From Pseudomonas sp. GD04091 (lineage in GTDB: Bacteria > Pseudomonadota > Gammaproteobacteria > Pseudomonadales > Pseudomonadaceae), in NCBI RefSeq assembly GCF_029836165.1, contig NZ_JAOEBG010000027.1, positions 1 through 64,000 of the forward strand: 64,000 nt of DNA, in the 5' to 3' direction. Position numbers and translations under genes: made by a program. The notes below the pieces were generated by a model. That model saw nothing but the letters and a program-made list of their open reading frames with translations, had not been told where the DNA came from and searched no databases. How positions within the stretch are numbered: the stretch's first letter is position 1; each line of letters begins with the position of its first letter. Shown here piece by piece: positions 52,366-62,715 of this stretch.

Positions 52366-54024
52366 ATGAACAGCAGTATCACGGCGGGGGCGGTGGCGAG
52401 CGCGCCAGGCTTCCTGTCGAAGGAGCGCATCATCGCCCGTCCGGGCTTCAACCGCTGGCTGGTGCCCCCGGCGGCCCTGGCCATCCACCTGTGCATCGGC
52501 ATGGCCTATGGCTTCTCGGTGTTCTGGCTGCCGCTGTCCCAAGCCCTGGGCGTCAGCGCGCCGGTCGCCTGCGCCGCGGACATGGGCTTCGTCGCCCGCC
52601 TGTTCAGCGCCGAGTGTGACTGGCCGATCTCCATGCTCAGCTGGATCTACACCCTGTTCTTCGTGTTCCTCGGCTGTTCGGCCGCGGTGCTCGGCGGCTG
52701 GCTGGAGCACGCCGGCCCGCGCAAGGCCGGCCTGGTGTCGGCGCTGTGCTGGTGCGGCGGCCTGCTGATCTCGGCGATCGGCGTGAAGACCCACCAGCTG
52801 TGGCTGATGTGGCTGGGTTCGGGGGTAATCGGCGGGATCGGCCTGGGCCTGGGCTACATTTCGCCGGTGTCGACGCTGATCAAGTGGTTCCCGGACAAGC
52901 GCGGCATGGCCACCGGCATGGCGATCATGGGCTTCGGTGGCGGGGCCATGGTGGGCGCGCCGCTGGCCACCGCGCTGATGGGGCATTTCTCCAGCCCGAC
53001 CGAGGTGGGCGTATGGCAGAGCTTCGTCGCCATGGCCGCGATCTACTTCGTGTTCATGACCGCCGGTGCACTGGCCTACCGCGTGCCGCCGACCGGCTGG
53101 AAGCCTGAAGGCTGGACGCCGCCGGCGAAGAAGGCAAATGCCATGGTCACCGACCGTCATGTACACGTCAGCGTGGCCTGGAAGACCCCGCAGTTCGCCC
53201 TGGTGTGGCTGGTGCTGTGCCTGAACGTGTCGGCCGGTATCGGCATCCTCGGCATGGCCTCGCCGCTGCTGCAGGAAGTGTTCGCCGGCAAGCTGCTGGG
53301 CAACGAACTGACCTTCGGCGAGCTGAACGCCGCGCAGCTGGCGCAGATCGCCGCCATCGCCGCCGGCTTCACCGGGCTGCTCAGCCTGTTCAACATCGGC
53401 GGGCGTTTCTTCTGGGCGTCGTTCTCCGACTACATCGGGCGCAAGAACACCTACTTCGCCTTCTTCGCCCTGGGCGTGGGGCTCTACAGCCTGGTGCCCA
53501 ACATGGGGCACATCGGCAACGTGGCGCTGTTCGTGGCCGCGTTCTGCATCATCCTGTCGATGTACGGCGGCGGCTTCGCCACCGTGCCGGCGTACCTGGC
53601 CGACCTGTTCGGCACACAGATGGTCGGCGCGATCCACGGTCGCCTGCTGACCGCCTGGGCGGCGGCAGGCGTGCTCGGCCCTGTGCTGATCACCTACCTG
53701 CGCGAGGCGCAGCTGGCGGCGGGCGTGGAGCGGGCGGCGGCCTATGACATGACCCTGTACATCCTGGCGGGCCTGCTGGTGCTGGGGTTTATCTGCAACA
53801 TGCTGGTGCGGCCGGTGGCGGACAAGTACTTCATGACCGATGCCGAACTGGCGGCCGAGCGGGCGCTGAGCCATGACAAGGGCGCGGATTCGGCGCGCTC
53901 GCTGGAGTGGCATGCGGCGCCGGGCAGTCTGCCATTGGTATTGCTGGCCTGGGCCGTGGTGGTGATTCCGCTGGCCTGGGGGGTGTGGATCACCTTGCAG
54001 AAGACGGCGGTGCTGTTCCATTGA
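52366..54024 (+). CDS. OFA-type MFS transporter (oxalate/formate antiporter family)
   Basis: The 552-residue protein has twelve MFS helices and the OFA opening FNRWLVPPAALAIHLCIGMAYGFSVFWLPLSQALG. The loop motif KWFPDKRGMATGMAIMGFGGGAMVGAPL is present, and GRFFWASFSDYIGRKNTYF is the A-like motif of the second half. The family moves small carboxylates; the substrate is not evident. AAGGA lies upstream of the start. A C-terminal single helix follows the cytoplasmic tail. Confidence 0.93.
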   Translation: MNSSITAGAVASAPGFLSKERIIARPGFNRWLVPPAALAIHLCIGMAYGFSVFWLPLSQALGVSAPVACAADMGFVARLFSAECDWPISMLSWIYTLFFVFLGCSAAVLGGWLEHAGPRKAGLVSALCWCGGLLISAIGVKTHQLWLMWLGSGVIGGIGLGLGYISPVSTLIKWFPDKRGMATGMAIMGFGGGAMVGAPLATALMGHFSSPTEVGVWQSFVAMAAIYFVFMTAGALAYRVPPTGWKPEGWTPPAKKANAMVTDRHVHVSVAWKTPQFALVWLVLCLNVSAGIGILGMASPLLQEVFAGKLLGNELTFGELNAAQLAQIAAIAAGFTGLLSLFNIGGRFFWASFSDYIGRKNTYFAFFALGVGLYSLVPNMGHIGNVALFVAAFCIILSMYGGGFATVPAYLADLFGTQMVGAIHGRLLTAWAAAGVLGPVLITYLREAQLAAGVERAAAYDMTLYILAGLLVLGFICNMLVRPVADKYFMTDAELAAERALSHDKGADSARSLEWHAAPGSLPLVLLAWAVVVIPLAWGVWITLQKTAVLFH

Positions 54025-54057
54025 GGTAGAGGCATTGGGGGCGCTTTGCGCCCCTTT

Positions 54058-54134
54058 CGCGACACAAGGCCGCTCCCACAGGCGTTGCGTACTTCAGGGT
54101 TACGAGGTTCCTGTGGGAGCGGCCTTGTGTCGCG
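54058..54134. repeat. REP-type inverted pair after the MFS gene
   Basis: Perfect 25-bp arms beginning CGCGACACAAGGCCGCTCCC face each other across 27 bases, downstream of the MFS stop. The core CGACACAAGGCCGCTCC is the same as in the pair at 57360. Confidence 0.88.
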
Positions 54135-54226
54135 ATGGGCTGCGAAGCAGCCCCTAAAGGTGCTTGTATAGACCTGTAGACCTGTCCCGCCCCCGTAATT
54201 ACTAGCCCTGCCATATGTCATCCGCG

Positions 54227-54256
54227 TTTCAAGCCGGCGCGATCTGGGCCTATAAT
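54227..54256 (+). promoter_or_regulatory. Sigma-70 promoter of the his unit
   Basis: TATAAT at 54251 is a perfect -10 box, with TTTCAA or TTCAAG 17-18 bases upstream as a weak -35. It stands 38 bases before the hisB start and should serve hisB-hisH-DUF2164-hisA-hisF. Confidence 0.7.
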
Positions 54257-54293
54257 GGAGCCCTTTTCGCCCAATGATTTTGCGGAGCTGGTG

Positions 54294-54887
54294 ATGGTCG
54301 AACGTAAGGCTTCCGTCGAGCGCAACACCCTGGAAACCCAGGTCAAGTGCTCGATCAACCTCGATGGCAGCGGCAAGGCCCGATTCGAAATCGGTGTGCC
54401 TTTCCTTGAACACATGCTCGACCAGATCGCCCGGCATGGGCTGATCGATCTGGACATCGAGTGCAAGGGCGACCTGCATATCGACGATCACCATACCGTC
54501 GAGGACGTCGGCATCACCCTCGGTCAGGCCTTCGCCCAGGCCATCGGTGACAAGAAGGGCATCTTCCGCTACGGCCATGCCTATGTGCCGCTGGATGAAG
54601 CGCTGTCGCGCGTGGTCATCGACTTCTCCGGCCGTCCGGGCCTGCAGATGCACGTGCCCTACACCCGCGCCACGGTCGGCGGTTTCGATGTCGACCTGTT
54701 CCAGGAGTTCTTCCAGGGCTTCGTCAACCACGCCCTGGTGACCCTGCACATCGACAACCTGCGCGGCCACAACACCCACCACCAGATCGAGACCGTGTTC
54801 AAGGCCTTCGGCCGCGCGCTGCGCATGGCCATCGAGCAGGACGAGCGCATGGCCGGGCAGATGCCTTCGACCAAGGGATGCCTGTAA
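54294..54887 (+). CDS. hisB: Imidazoleglycerol-phosphate dehydratase HisB
   Basis: The 197-residue enzyme has the two metal-binding HHTVED-type boxes: DDHHTVEDVGITLG and GHNTHHQIETVFKAFGRAL. It catalyses the dehydration step to imidazole-acetol phosphate in histidine synthesis. It lacks the phosphatase domain of enteric HisB, which is normal for Pseudomonas. The start is MVERKASVERNT; one base separates it from the in-frame hisH start. Confidence 0.98.
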   Translation: MVERKASVERNTLETQVKCSINLDGSGKARFEIGVPFLEHMLDQIARHGLIDLDIECKGDLHIDDHHTVEDVGITLGQAFAQAIGDKKGIFRYGHAYVPLDEALSRVVIDFSGRPGLQMHVPYTRATVGGFDVDLFQEFFQGFVNHALVTLHIDNLRGHNTHHQIETVFKAFGRALRMAIEQDERMAGQMPSTKGCL

Positions 54888-55526
54888 ATGCAGACGGTAG
54901 CCGTAATCGACTATGGCATGGGCAACCTGCACTCGGTGGCCAAGGCCCTCGAACACGTGGGCGCCGGCAAGGTGCTGGTGACCAGCGATGCCGCCGTCAT
55001 CCGTGAAGCCGACCGCGTGGTGTTCCCCGGCGTCGGTGCGATCCGCGACTGCATGGCTGAGATCCGTCGCCTGGGCTTCGACAGCCTGGTGCGCGAGGTC
55101 AGCCAGGATCGCCCGTTCCTCGGCATCTGTGTCGGCATGCAAGCCCTGCTCGACCACAGTGAAGAGAACGACGGCGTCGACTGCATCGGCCTGTTCCCCG
55201 GCCAGGTGCGCTTCTTCGGCAAGGACCTGAAGGAAGATGGCGAGCACCTGAAGGTGCCGCACATGGGCTGGAACGAAGTCAGCCAGACCCTCGACCACCC
55301 GCTGTGGCACGACATCCCCGACCGTGCGCGCTTCTACTTCGTGCACAGCTACTACATCAATGCCGGCAAGCCGGGCCAGGTGGTCGGTCGCGGCCACTAT
55401 GGCGTCGACTTCGCCGCCGCGCTGGCCGACGGCTCGCGCTTCGCCGTGCAGTTCCACCCGGAGAAGAGCCACACCCATGGCCTGCAGCTGCTGCAGAACT
55501 TCGTCGCCTGGGACGGGCGCTGGTAA
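54888..55526 (+). CDS. hisH: Imidazole glycerol phosphate synthase glutaminase subunit HisH
   Basis: The 212-residue class I glutamine amidotransferase has the catalytic Cys in FLGICVGMQALLDHSEEN and the His/Glu pair in AVQFHPEKSHTHG. The opening is VIDYGMGNLHSVAKAL. It supplies ammonia to HisF. It begins directly after the hisB stop. Confidence 0.98.
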   Translation: MQTVAVIDYGMGNLHSVAKALEHVGAGKVLVTSDAAVIREADRVVFPGVGAIRDCMAEIRRLGFDSLVREVSQDRPFLGICVGMQALLDHSEENDGVDCIGLFPGQVRFFGKDLKEDGEHLKVPHMGWNEVSQTLDHPLWHDIPDRARFYFVHSYYINAGKPGQVVGRGHYGVDFAAALADGSRFAVQFHPEKSHTHGLQLLQNFVAWDGRW

Positions 55527-55787
55527 ATGAGCAGATCGCGGACCAAGGCCCCCGTCCTCACCCTGACCCCGGAGCAGGAGCGCGCAGCGCTCGACACGCT
55601 CAAGCGCTTCCTCGAAGACCGCTTCGAGCTGGAGCTGGGGTCGTTCGAGGTGGCCGAGGTACTCGAGCTGTTCAGCAAGGAAATTGCACCCCTTTACTAC
55701 AACAGGGCGATTGCCGATGTTCAGCTGCACCTCAAGGAGCGGTTCGAGAGCATCGAAAGCGACCTGTGGGCGCTCGAGAAGCCCTGA
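55527..55787 (+). CDS. DUF2164 family protein in the his cluster
   Basis: The 86-residue protein (LTPEQERAALDTLKRFLEDRFELELGSFEVAEVLELFSKEIAPLYYNRAIADVQ) is a DUF2164 member. It starts right after the hisH stop and lies 27 bases before hisA. This place is conserved in fluorescent pseudomonads, but no function is known. Confidence 0.9.
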   Translation: MSRSRTKAPVLTLTPEQERAALDTLKRFLEDRFELELGSFEVAEVLELFSKEIAPLYYNRAIADVQLHLKERFESIESDLWALEKP

Positions 55788-55814
55788 AACCAACGAACAA
55801 GACAGGTTGCCAAG

Positions 55815-56552
55815 ATGCTGATTATCCCCGCTATCGATCTCAAGGACGGTGCCTGCGTACGCCTGCGCCAAGGCCGCATGGAAGACTCCACGGTATTCTC
55901 CGACGACCCGGTGAGCATGGCCGCCAAGTGGGTCGAGGGTGGCTGCCGCCGTCTGCACCTGGTCGACCTCAACGGCGCCTTCGAAGGCCAGCCGGTCAAC
56001 GGTGAAGTGGTTACCGCCATCGCCAGGCGCTACCCGAACCTGCCGATCCAGATCGGCGGCGGCATCCGCTCGCTGGAAACCATCGAGCACTACGTCAAGG
56101 CCGGCGTCAGCCACGTGATCATCGGCACCAAGGCGGTCAAGCAGCCCGAGTTCGTCGCCGAAGCGTGCAAGGCCTTCCCGGGCAAGGTCATCGTCGGTCT
56201 TGATGCGAAAGACGGCTTCGTCGCCACCGACGGCTGGGCTGAAGTCAGTTCGGTGCAGGTCATCGACCTGGCCAAGCGCTTCGAGGCCGATGGCGTCTCG
56301 GCGATCGTCTACACCGACATCGCCAAGGACGGCATGATGCAGGGCTGCAACGTGCCGTTCACCAAGGCGCTGGCAGAAGCCACCTCGATCCCGGTGATCG
56401 CCTCGGGCGGCATCCACAACCTGGGCGACATCAAGGCCCTGCTCGATGCCAAGGCCCCGGGCATCATCGGCGCCATCACCGGCCGTGCCATCTACGAAGG
56501 CACCCTCGACGTCGCCGAGGCCCAGGCCTTCTGCGACAACTACCAAGGCTGA
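55815..56552 (+). CDS. hisA: Phosphoribosylformimino-5-aminoimidazole carboxamide ribotide isomerase HisA
   Basis: The 245-residue TIM barrel has IIPAIDLKDGACVRLRQGRMEDSTVFSDDP with the first catalytic Asp, IQIGGGIRSLETIEHYVKAGV, and the second catalytic region VYTDIAKDGMMQGCN. It isomerises ProFAR to PRFAR. It is followed by hisF after nine bases. Confidence 0.98.
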   Translation: MLIIPAIDLKDGACVRLRQGRMEDSTVFSDDPVSMAAKWVEGGCRRLHLVDLNGAFEGQPVNGEVVTAIARRYPNLPIQIGGGIRSLETIEHYVKAGVSHVIIGTKAVKQPEFVAEACKAFPGKVIVGLDAKDGFVATDGWAEVSSVQVIDLAKRFEADGVSAIVYTDIAKDGMMQGCNVPFTKALAEATSIPVIASGGIHNLGDIKALLDAKAPGIIGAITGRAIYEGTLDVAEAQAFCDNYQG

Positions 56553-56561
56553 GGAACGACC

Positions 56562-57332
56562 ATGGCACTGGCCAAGCGCATCATCCCTTGCCTGGACGTG
56601 GACAACGGCCGGGTGGTCAAGGGCGTCAAGTTCGAGAACATCCGCGATGCCGGCGACCCGGTGGAGATCGCCCGTCGCTACAACGAGCAGGGCGCGGACG
56701 AGATCACCTTCCTCGACATCACCGCCAGCGTCGATGGCCGTGACACCACCCTGCATACCGTCGAGCGCATGGCCAGCCAGGTGTTCATCCCGCTGACCGT
56801 GGGCGGTGGCGTGCGTACCGTGCAGGATATCCGCAACCTGCTCAACGCCGGTGCCGACAAGGTGTCGATCAACACCGCCGCGGTGTTCAACCCGGAATTC
56901 GTCGGCGAGGCGGCGGACCGTTTCGGTTCGCAGTGCATCGTCGTCGCCATCGACGCCAAGAAAGTCTCCGGCCCGGGCGAAACGTCGCGTTGGGAGATCT
57001 TCACCCATGGTGGGCGCAAGCCGACCGGGCTGGATGCGGTGGAGTGGGCGAAGAAGATGGAAGGCCTGGGTGCCGGCGAGATCCTGCTGACCAGCATGGA
57101 CCAGGACGGCATGAAGAACGGCTTCGACCTGGGCGTGACCCGGGCCATCAGCGATGCGCTGGGGATTCCGGTGATCGCCTCGGGTGGTGTGGGTAACTTG
57201 CAGCACCTGGCCGACGGGATCCTGGAAGGGCATGCCAGCGCGGTGCTGGCAGCGAGCATCTTCCACTTTGGCGAGTACACGGTGCCGGAGGCCAAGGCCT
57301 ACATGGCTTCGCGTGGGATCGTCGTGCGCTGA
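56562..57332 (+). CDS. hisF: Imidazole glycerol phosphate synthase cyclase subunit HisF
   Basis: The 256-residue TIM barrel has IPCLDVDNGRVVKGVKFENIRDAGDP, DEITFLDITASVDGRDT, VGGGVRTVQDIRNLL and LLTSMDQDGMKNGFDL, with the catalytic Asp residues at the expected places. It closes the imidazole ring using ammonia from HisH. It ends the his unit; a REP pair follows 28 bases later. Confidence 0.98.
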   Translation: MALAKRIIPCLDVDNGRVVKGVKFENIRDAGDPVEIARRYNEQGADEITFLDITASVDGRDTTLHTVERMASQVFIPLTVGGGVRTVQDIRNLLNAGADKVSINTAAVFNPEFVGEAADRFGSQCIVVAIDAKKVSGPGETSRWEIFTHGGRKPTGLDAVEWAKKMEGLGAGEILLTSMDQDGMKNGFDLGVTRAISDALGIPVIASGGVGNLQHLADGILEGHASAVLAASIFHFGEYTVPEAKAYMASRGIVVR

Positions 57333-57359
57333 GCAATTGCTGGGAGGGCTTTGCCCTCC

Positions 57360-57444
57360 TTTCGCGACACAAGGCCGCTCCTACAGGGGAACGCGTATGC
57401 CTGTAGGAGCGGCCTTGTGTCGCGAAAGGGCCGCGAAGCGGCCC
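57360..57444. repeat. REP-type inverted pair between hisF and cbcV
   Basis: Perfect 28-bp arms (TTTCGCGACACAAGGCCGCT... and complement) lie 12 bases apart, directly followed by a small GGGCCGC-GAA-GCGGCCC hairpin. It separates two convergent genes and may end transcription of both. Confidence 0.88.
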
Positions 57445-57452
57445 CAGAGGCA

Positions 57453-58631
57453 TCACCCGTGGTTCTTGCCAAGCAAGGCATGGTAAAGCTCGGTATCCCC
57501 AAGAATCCCCACCACCTTGTCGTTCTCCTGCAGCACCAGCTTGTTGCCGGTCTGGTAACGAATCTGCAGGGCCTCGCGCATGCCGATATCGGCGTGCACC
57601 ACGGTCGGCCTGCGTTCCAGCAGCCCGACGTCCTGCCCCGGTGCCCAGTTCTGCATGTCCAGCCCGTTCTGGCCCTGGCGTGCACGCTTGATCGAACCAC
57701 CCTCGCCAAGGTCCAGCCATGAATCGATACCCGGGTCCAGGCACACCGAACCATTGACCCGCTTGCAGTTGTCCAGGCTGCGCATCAGGCTGCGCCCGCA
57801 CAGCACGTTCAACGGGTTGGTATGGGCGACGAAGGTGCGCACATACTCGTCGGCCGGGTTTAGCACGATGTCCTCGGGCTTGCTGTACTGGATGATCCGC
57901 CCGTCCTTCATGATCGCGATGCGGCTGCCCAGCTTCAGGGCCTCGTCGAGGTCGTGGCTGACGAACACGATGGTCTTGCTCAGCTTGCTCTGCAGGGCCA
58001 GCAGTTCATCCTGCAGGCCCTGGCGGATCAGTGGGTCGAGGGCCGAGAACGGCTCGTCCATCAACAGGATGTCGGCGTCCATCGCCAGCGCCCGGGCCAG
58101 GCCCACGCGCTGTTGCATGCCGCCGGAGAGTTCGTCCGGCTTCTTGTTGCGCCATTGGGTCAGGCCCACCAGCTCGAGCTTCTCGTCGACCAGCTTGCGC
58201 CGTTCCTTTTCCGGGCGGCCCTGCATCTCCAGGCCGAAGCTGATGTTCTCGCGCACCGTCAGCCAGGGCATCAGGGCGAACTTCTGGAACACCATGGCGA
58301 TGCGCTTGGTGCGCATCATCTTCAGCTCCGCCGGGGTGCAGTGGGCGATGTCGATGTGCTTGCCTTCGTGCTCGACGAACAGCTTGCCGCGGCTCACGGT
58401 GTTCAGGCCGTTGATGCAGCGCAGCAGGCTCGACTTGCCCGAGCCGGACAGGCCCATGAGCACGCAGATCTCGCCCTTGTTGATATCCAGGTTGGCTTTC
58501 TCGACGCCGACCACCAGGCCGGTCTGCTTGAGGATCTGCTCGCGAGTCTGGCCTTGGTCGAGCAGGGCCAGCGCCTCGCGTGGCTTGCTGGAGAAGATGA
58601 CGTCGACATCTTCGAACCGAATGATGCTCAT
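57453..58631 (-). CDS. cbcV: Choline/betaine ABC transporter ATPase
   Basis: The 392-residue ATPase is ProV-like: Walker A GLSGSGKSSLLRCINGL, signature ELSGGMQQRVGLARALAMD, Walker B ILLMDEPFSALDPLIRQ, and a C-terminal CBS-like regulatory part (GMREALQIRYQTGNKLVLQ). It powers import of choline-type quaternary amines. The context with the permease, binding protein, serine dehydratase and GbdR-type regulator matches the Pseudomonas cbcVWX locus. It overlaps cbcW. Confidence 0.93.
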   Translation of the reverse strand: MSIIRFEDVDVIFSSKPREALALLDQGQTREQILKQTGLVVGVEKANLDINKGEICVLMGLSGSGKSSLLRCINGLNTVSRGKLFVEHEGKHIDIAHCTPAELKMMRTKRIAMVFQKFALMPWLTVRENISFGLEMQGRPEKERRKLVDEKLELVGLTQWRNKKPDELSGGMQQRVGLARALAMDADILLMDEPFSALDPLIRQGLQDELLALQSKLSKTIVFVSHDLDEALKLGSRIAIMKDGRIIQYSKPEDIVLNPADEYVRTFVAHTNPLNVLCGRSLMRSLDNCKRVNGSVCLDPGIDSWLDLGEGGSIKRARQGQNGLDMQNWAPGQDVGLLERRPTVVHADIGMREALQIRYQTGNKLVLQENDKVVGILGDTELYHALLGKNHG

Positions 58632-59473
58632 GCCTCACCCCTTACCGGCAGCTCCGGTTGCTTGCAGATACGGTCGAGCATGATCGCCAGCAGCACGATG
58701 GCCAGGCCCGCTTCGAAGCCCAGGGAAATATCGGCGGTGTTCAGTGCGTTGACCACGGGCTTGCCCAGGCCGTCGGCGCCCACCAGGGCGGCGATCACCA
58801 CCATCGACAGCGACAGCATGATGCATTGCGTCACGCCGGCGGCGATGCTCGGCATGGCGTGGGGCAGTTCGATGCGGGTCAGCAGCTGGCGACGCGAGCA
58901 GCCGAAGGCCTTGCCGGCATCCATCAGCTCCTGCGGCACGTCGCAGATGCCGAGATAAGTGAGACGGATCGGCGCGGCGATGGCGAACACCACGGTGGAG
59001 ATCAGCCCCGGCACCACGCCCAGACCGAACAGGGTCAGGGTGGGGATTAGGTAGACGAAGGTGGGCACGGTCTGCATCAGGTCGAGCACCGGGCGCATGG
59101 CGGTGTAGAACATCGGCTTGTGCGCGGCCGCGATGCCCAGCGGCACGCCGATGACCACGCAGACCACCGTGGCGAAGGTGACCTGCGCCAGGGTTTCCAT
59201 GGTTTCCTGCCAGTAGCCCAGGTTGAGGATGAGCAGGAATGACAAAGCGACGAAGACGGTGAGCGCCCACTTGCGCTGGATCAGGTGCGCGAGGGCGGCG
59301 AACAGGGCGATGAGCACGAACGGGTTGAACCAGGTCAGGGCGCTGGTGACCCCATGGATCATGAATTCCAGGCCTGCGGCGATGGCGTCGAAATAGCTGG
59401 CGCCATTCTGGGTCAACCATTCGACGAATGAGGCGATGTACTGCCCCAGGGGTATTTTCTGATCGATAAGCAT
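58628..59473 (-). CDS. cbcW: Choline/betaine ABC transporter permease
   Basis: The 281-residue protein has about six membrane helices and the ABC permease EAA-like loop ICDVPQELMDAGKAFGCSRRQLLTRIELPHAMPSIAAGV. It is ProW-like in size and pattern. It lies 84 bases after cbcX and overlaps cbcV by ATGA. Confidence 0.94.
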   Translation of the reverse strand: MLIDQKIPLGQYIASFVEWLTQNGASYFDAIAAGLEFMIHGVTSALTWFNPFVLIALFAALAHLIQRKWALTVFVALSFLLILNLGYWQETMETLAQVTFATVVCVVIGVPLGIAAAHKPMFYTAMRPVLDLMQTVPTFVYLIPTLTLFGLGVVPGLISTVVFAIAAPIRLTYLGICDVPQELMDAGKAFGCSRRQLLTRIELPHAMPSIAAGVTQCIMLSLSMVVIAALVGADGLGKPVVNALNTADISLGFEAGLAIVLLAIMLDRICKQPELPVRGEA

Positions 59474-59557
59474 GATAGCGAGCTTCCACCTGCAAAGATT
59501 GAAATCAGTCCGGGGCGGGCACGGTCCCGCCCCGCGGTGTTGCCATGGCGTCTTGCG

Positions 59558-60505
59558 TTATTGCGTCAGTTTGGCCTTGGCCGCCTCGAGGCCGGGCTTG
59601 CCGTCCACGGTGGTCACGCCGGCCAGCCAGGCATCCAGCTTGCCGGGGTTGTCCTTGAGCCACTTCCTGGCCGCGGCTTCGGGTTTCATCTTGTCGTCCA
59701 GGACATAACCCATCATGGTGCTTTCGTCCTTGAGCTCGAACGACAGGTTCTTCAACAGCTGGCCAACGTTGCCGCACTCCTGTGCATAGCCCTTGCGGGT
59801 GTTGGTGAGCACCGTGGCCTTGCCGAGGTCGGGGCCGAAGTAGGCGTCCCCGCCGGTCAGGTACTGCATCTTGAAACGGGTGTTCATCGGGTGCGGTTCC
59901 CAGCCGAGGAAGACGATCGCGTCGTCGCGTTTCTGCGCCCGGTCGACCTGCGCCAGCATGCCGGCCTCGCTGGACTGGACGATCTGGAAACCGGCGTCCT
60001 TCAGGCCGAAGGCGTTGTCGTCGATCATCTTCTGGATGGTGCGGTTGCCGTCGTTACCCGGCTCGATGCCGTAGATCCTGCCTTTGAGGTCCTGCTTGAA
60101 CTTGGGGATGTCGGAGAAGTCCTTCAGGCCCTTGTCATACAGCGCCTGGGGCACGGCCAGGGTGTACTTGGCGTTCTCCAGGTTGGCGCGCACGGTCTCG
60201 ACGGTGCCAGCGTCGCGGTACTGCTTGATATCGTTCTCCATGGTCGGCATCCAGTTGCCGAGGAACACGTCCAGGTCCTTGCCGGTGGCCAGCGACTTGT
60301 AGGTCACCGGTACCGAGATCATGGTGGTGTGGGTCTTGTAGCCCAAGGCTTCGAGCACGACGCTGGTGGTCGCGGTGGTGACCGTGATGTCGGTCCAGCC
60401 GACATCGGAGAAGCGCACCGTTTGGCACTGCTCGGGTTCGGCGGCCTGGGCCAGCAGCGGAGCGGACAGCAACGCGACCAGCAACAGCGAGGGTGAACCT
60501 TTCAT
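59558..60505 (-). CDS. cbcX: Choline/betaine ABC transporter substrate-binding protein
   Basis: The 315-residue protein has a Sec signal (LLLVALLSAPLLAQAAEP) and an OpuAC-type ligand domain (TVRFSDVGWTDITVTTATTSVVLEALGYKTHTTM, then VFLGNWMPTMENDIKQY). Tryptophans typical of the quaternary-amine cage are present. The ligand (choline, betaine or carnitine) is inferred from context. It is the first gene of the minus-strand unit and divergent from sdaA. Confidence 0.93.
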   Translation of the reverse strand: MKGSPSLLLVALLSAPLLAQAAEPEQCQTVRFSDVGWTDITVTTATTSVVLEALGYKTHTTMISVPVTYKSLATGKDLDVFLGNWMPTMENDIKQYRDAGTVETVRANLENAKYTLAVPQALYDKGLKDFSDIPKFKQDLKGRIYGIEPGNDGNRTIQKMIDDNAFGLKDAGFQIVQSSEAGMLAQVDRAQKRDDAIVFLGWEPHPMNTRFKMQYLTGGDAYFGPDLGKATVLTNTRKGYAQECGNVGQLLKNLSFELKDESTMMGYVLDDKMKPEAAARKWLKDNPGKLDAWLAGVTTVDGKPGLEAAKAKLTQ

Positions 60506-60661
60506 GGATGGACTCCTGTGATTTTATCTTCGGGTTCGCGTGGGTCGCCGGGCGTTCTCAGGGCTCCGGTCGACCAGGCCTGCAGAGGGCAGGATGCGAG
60601 GCCGTGCAATACGAGTCGCTTTCGATAATCCTCCAGCGTTCGGCAATCGCCTACTGGTGGC

Positions 60662-60714
60662 GTCGTATCCAGTACAGGAAGGGTCGTATCCAGTACGGAC
60701 GATGTCGTAACTGG
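60662..60714. promoter_or_regulatory. Direct repeats phased at 21 bp in the cbcX-sdaA gap
   Basis: GTCGTATCCAGTAC occurs at 60662 and 60683 without mismatch, and a degenerate third copy, GTCGTAACTGG, starts at 60704. All are exactly 21 bases apart. This spacing is the one used by AraC-type activators binding tandem half-sites. The 444-bp gap 60506-60949 otherwise shows no gene. Confidence 0.6.
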
Positions 60715-60949
60715 GTTTTTCCACCCCCAAGCCTCGGTTTTTGCGTCGTCCGGGCGCTGGAAAACGGCGCGCGCAGGGCCGGTGCAGCGGCGGCGCTGCT
60801 GGACAAAAGTACGTCGGTTGCAGACGGCGAGGGGGCGGGCAAAAGCCCGATGATGCGAGCATTCCAAGGCGGCTCGAACGTTCAGCCTAGCAGTTGCGCA
60901 AGGCTTCGTTCGGCGCTGCGAGACAAGCCCATCAAGAGGTGATTCGACA

Positions 60950-62326
<1,377 letters not shown>

Positions 62327-62605
62327 TGCGCCGTTTTCGCCCAAGCCTGACCGATGCGCCACATTCTGGCGCGTCGGCTGTCATCTACCGGCCGTCGCCT
62401 GTCGTTACCAGCAGGGTCGTTGTCGGTGACACTCAAGTCTGTCGCATCTGGGCAACCTTCCCACAAGTGCTACCGAATTGCTCAGGGGTGACACGCAGGG
62501 GCACTGGCTCGCCTGTTTGCGTTTGACCCAAGGCTCATGGCCCAGGCCGCTGGAAGGTGCATGCCGGCGTCGTTTTTGGGTTTTGTTGGATGAGCGTTCA
62601 ATTTC

Positions 62606-62621
62606 AGGCATGCCATTTGCG
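62606..62621 (+). promoter_or_regulatory. Sigma-54-like promoter before gbdR
   Basis: AGGCAT, five bases, then TTGCG fits the -24/-12 pattern, with GG and GC ten bases apart, 95 bases before the start. Control of gbdR by sigma-54 enhancer proteins is known in Pseudomonas aeruginosa, which supports the reading. The rest of the 389-bp gap 62327-62715 shows only a small GCGCCA/TGGCGC hairpin after sdaA. Confidence 0.5.
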
Positions 62622-62715
62622 TTGAGATTGGCAAAGCCCCTGCATACGAAACGGGGCCATTACAAGAACAGTGCTCGCCTGAGGCACACCCTGCATTGTG
62701 TGAGGAGAAATCGCG

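Noticed and set aside
53742..57266. A very long minus-strand open frame (about 1170 codons) opposite the MFS and his genes
   Set aside because: It lies antisense to well-recognised hisB, hisH, hisA and hisF, has no family signature, and is a by-product of high GC codon use.
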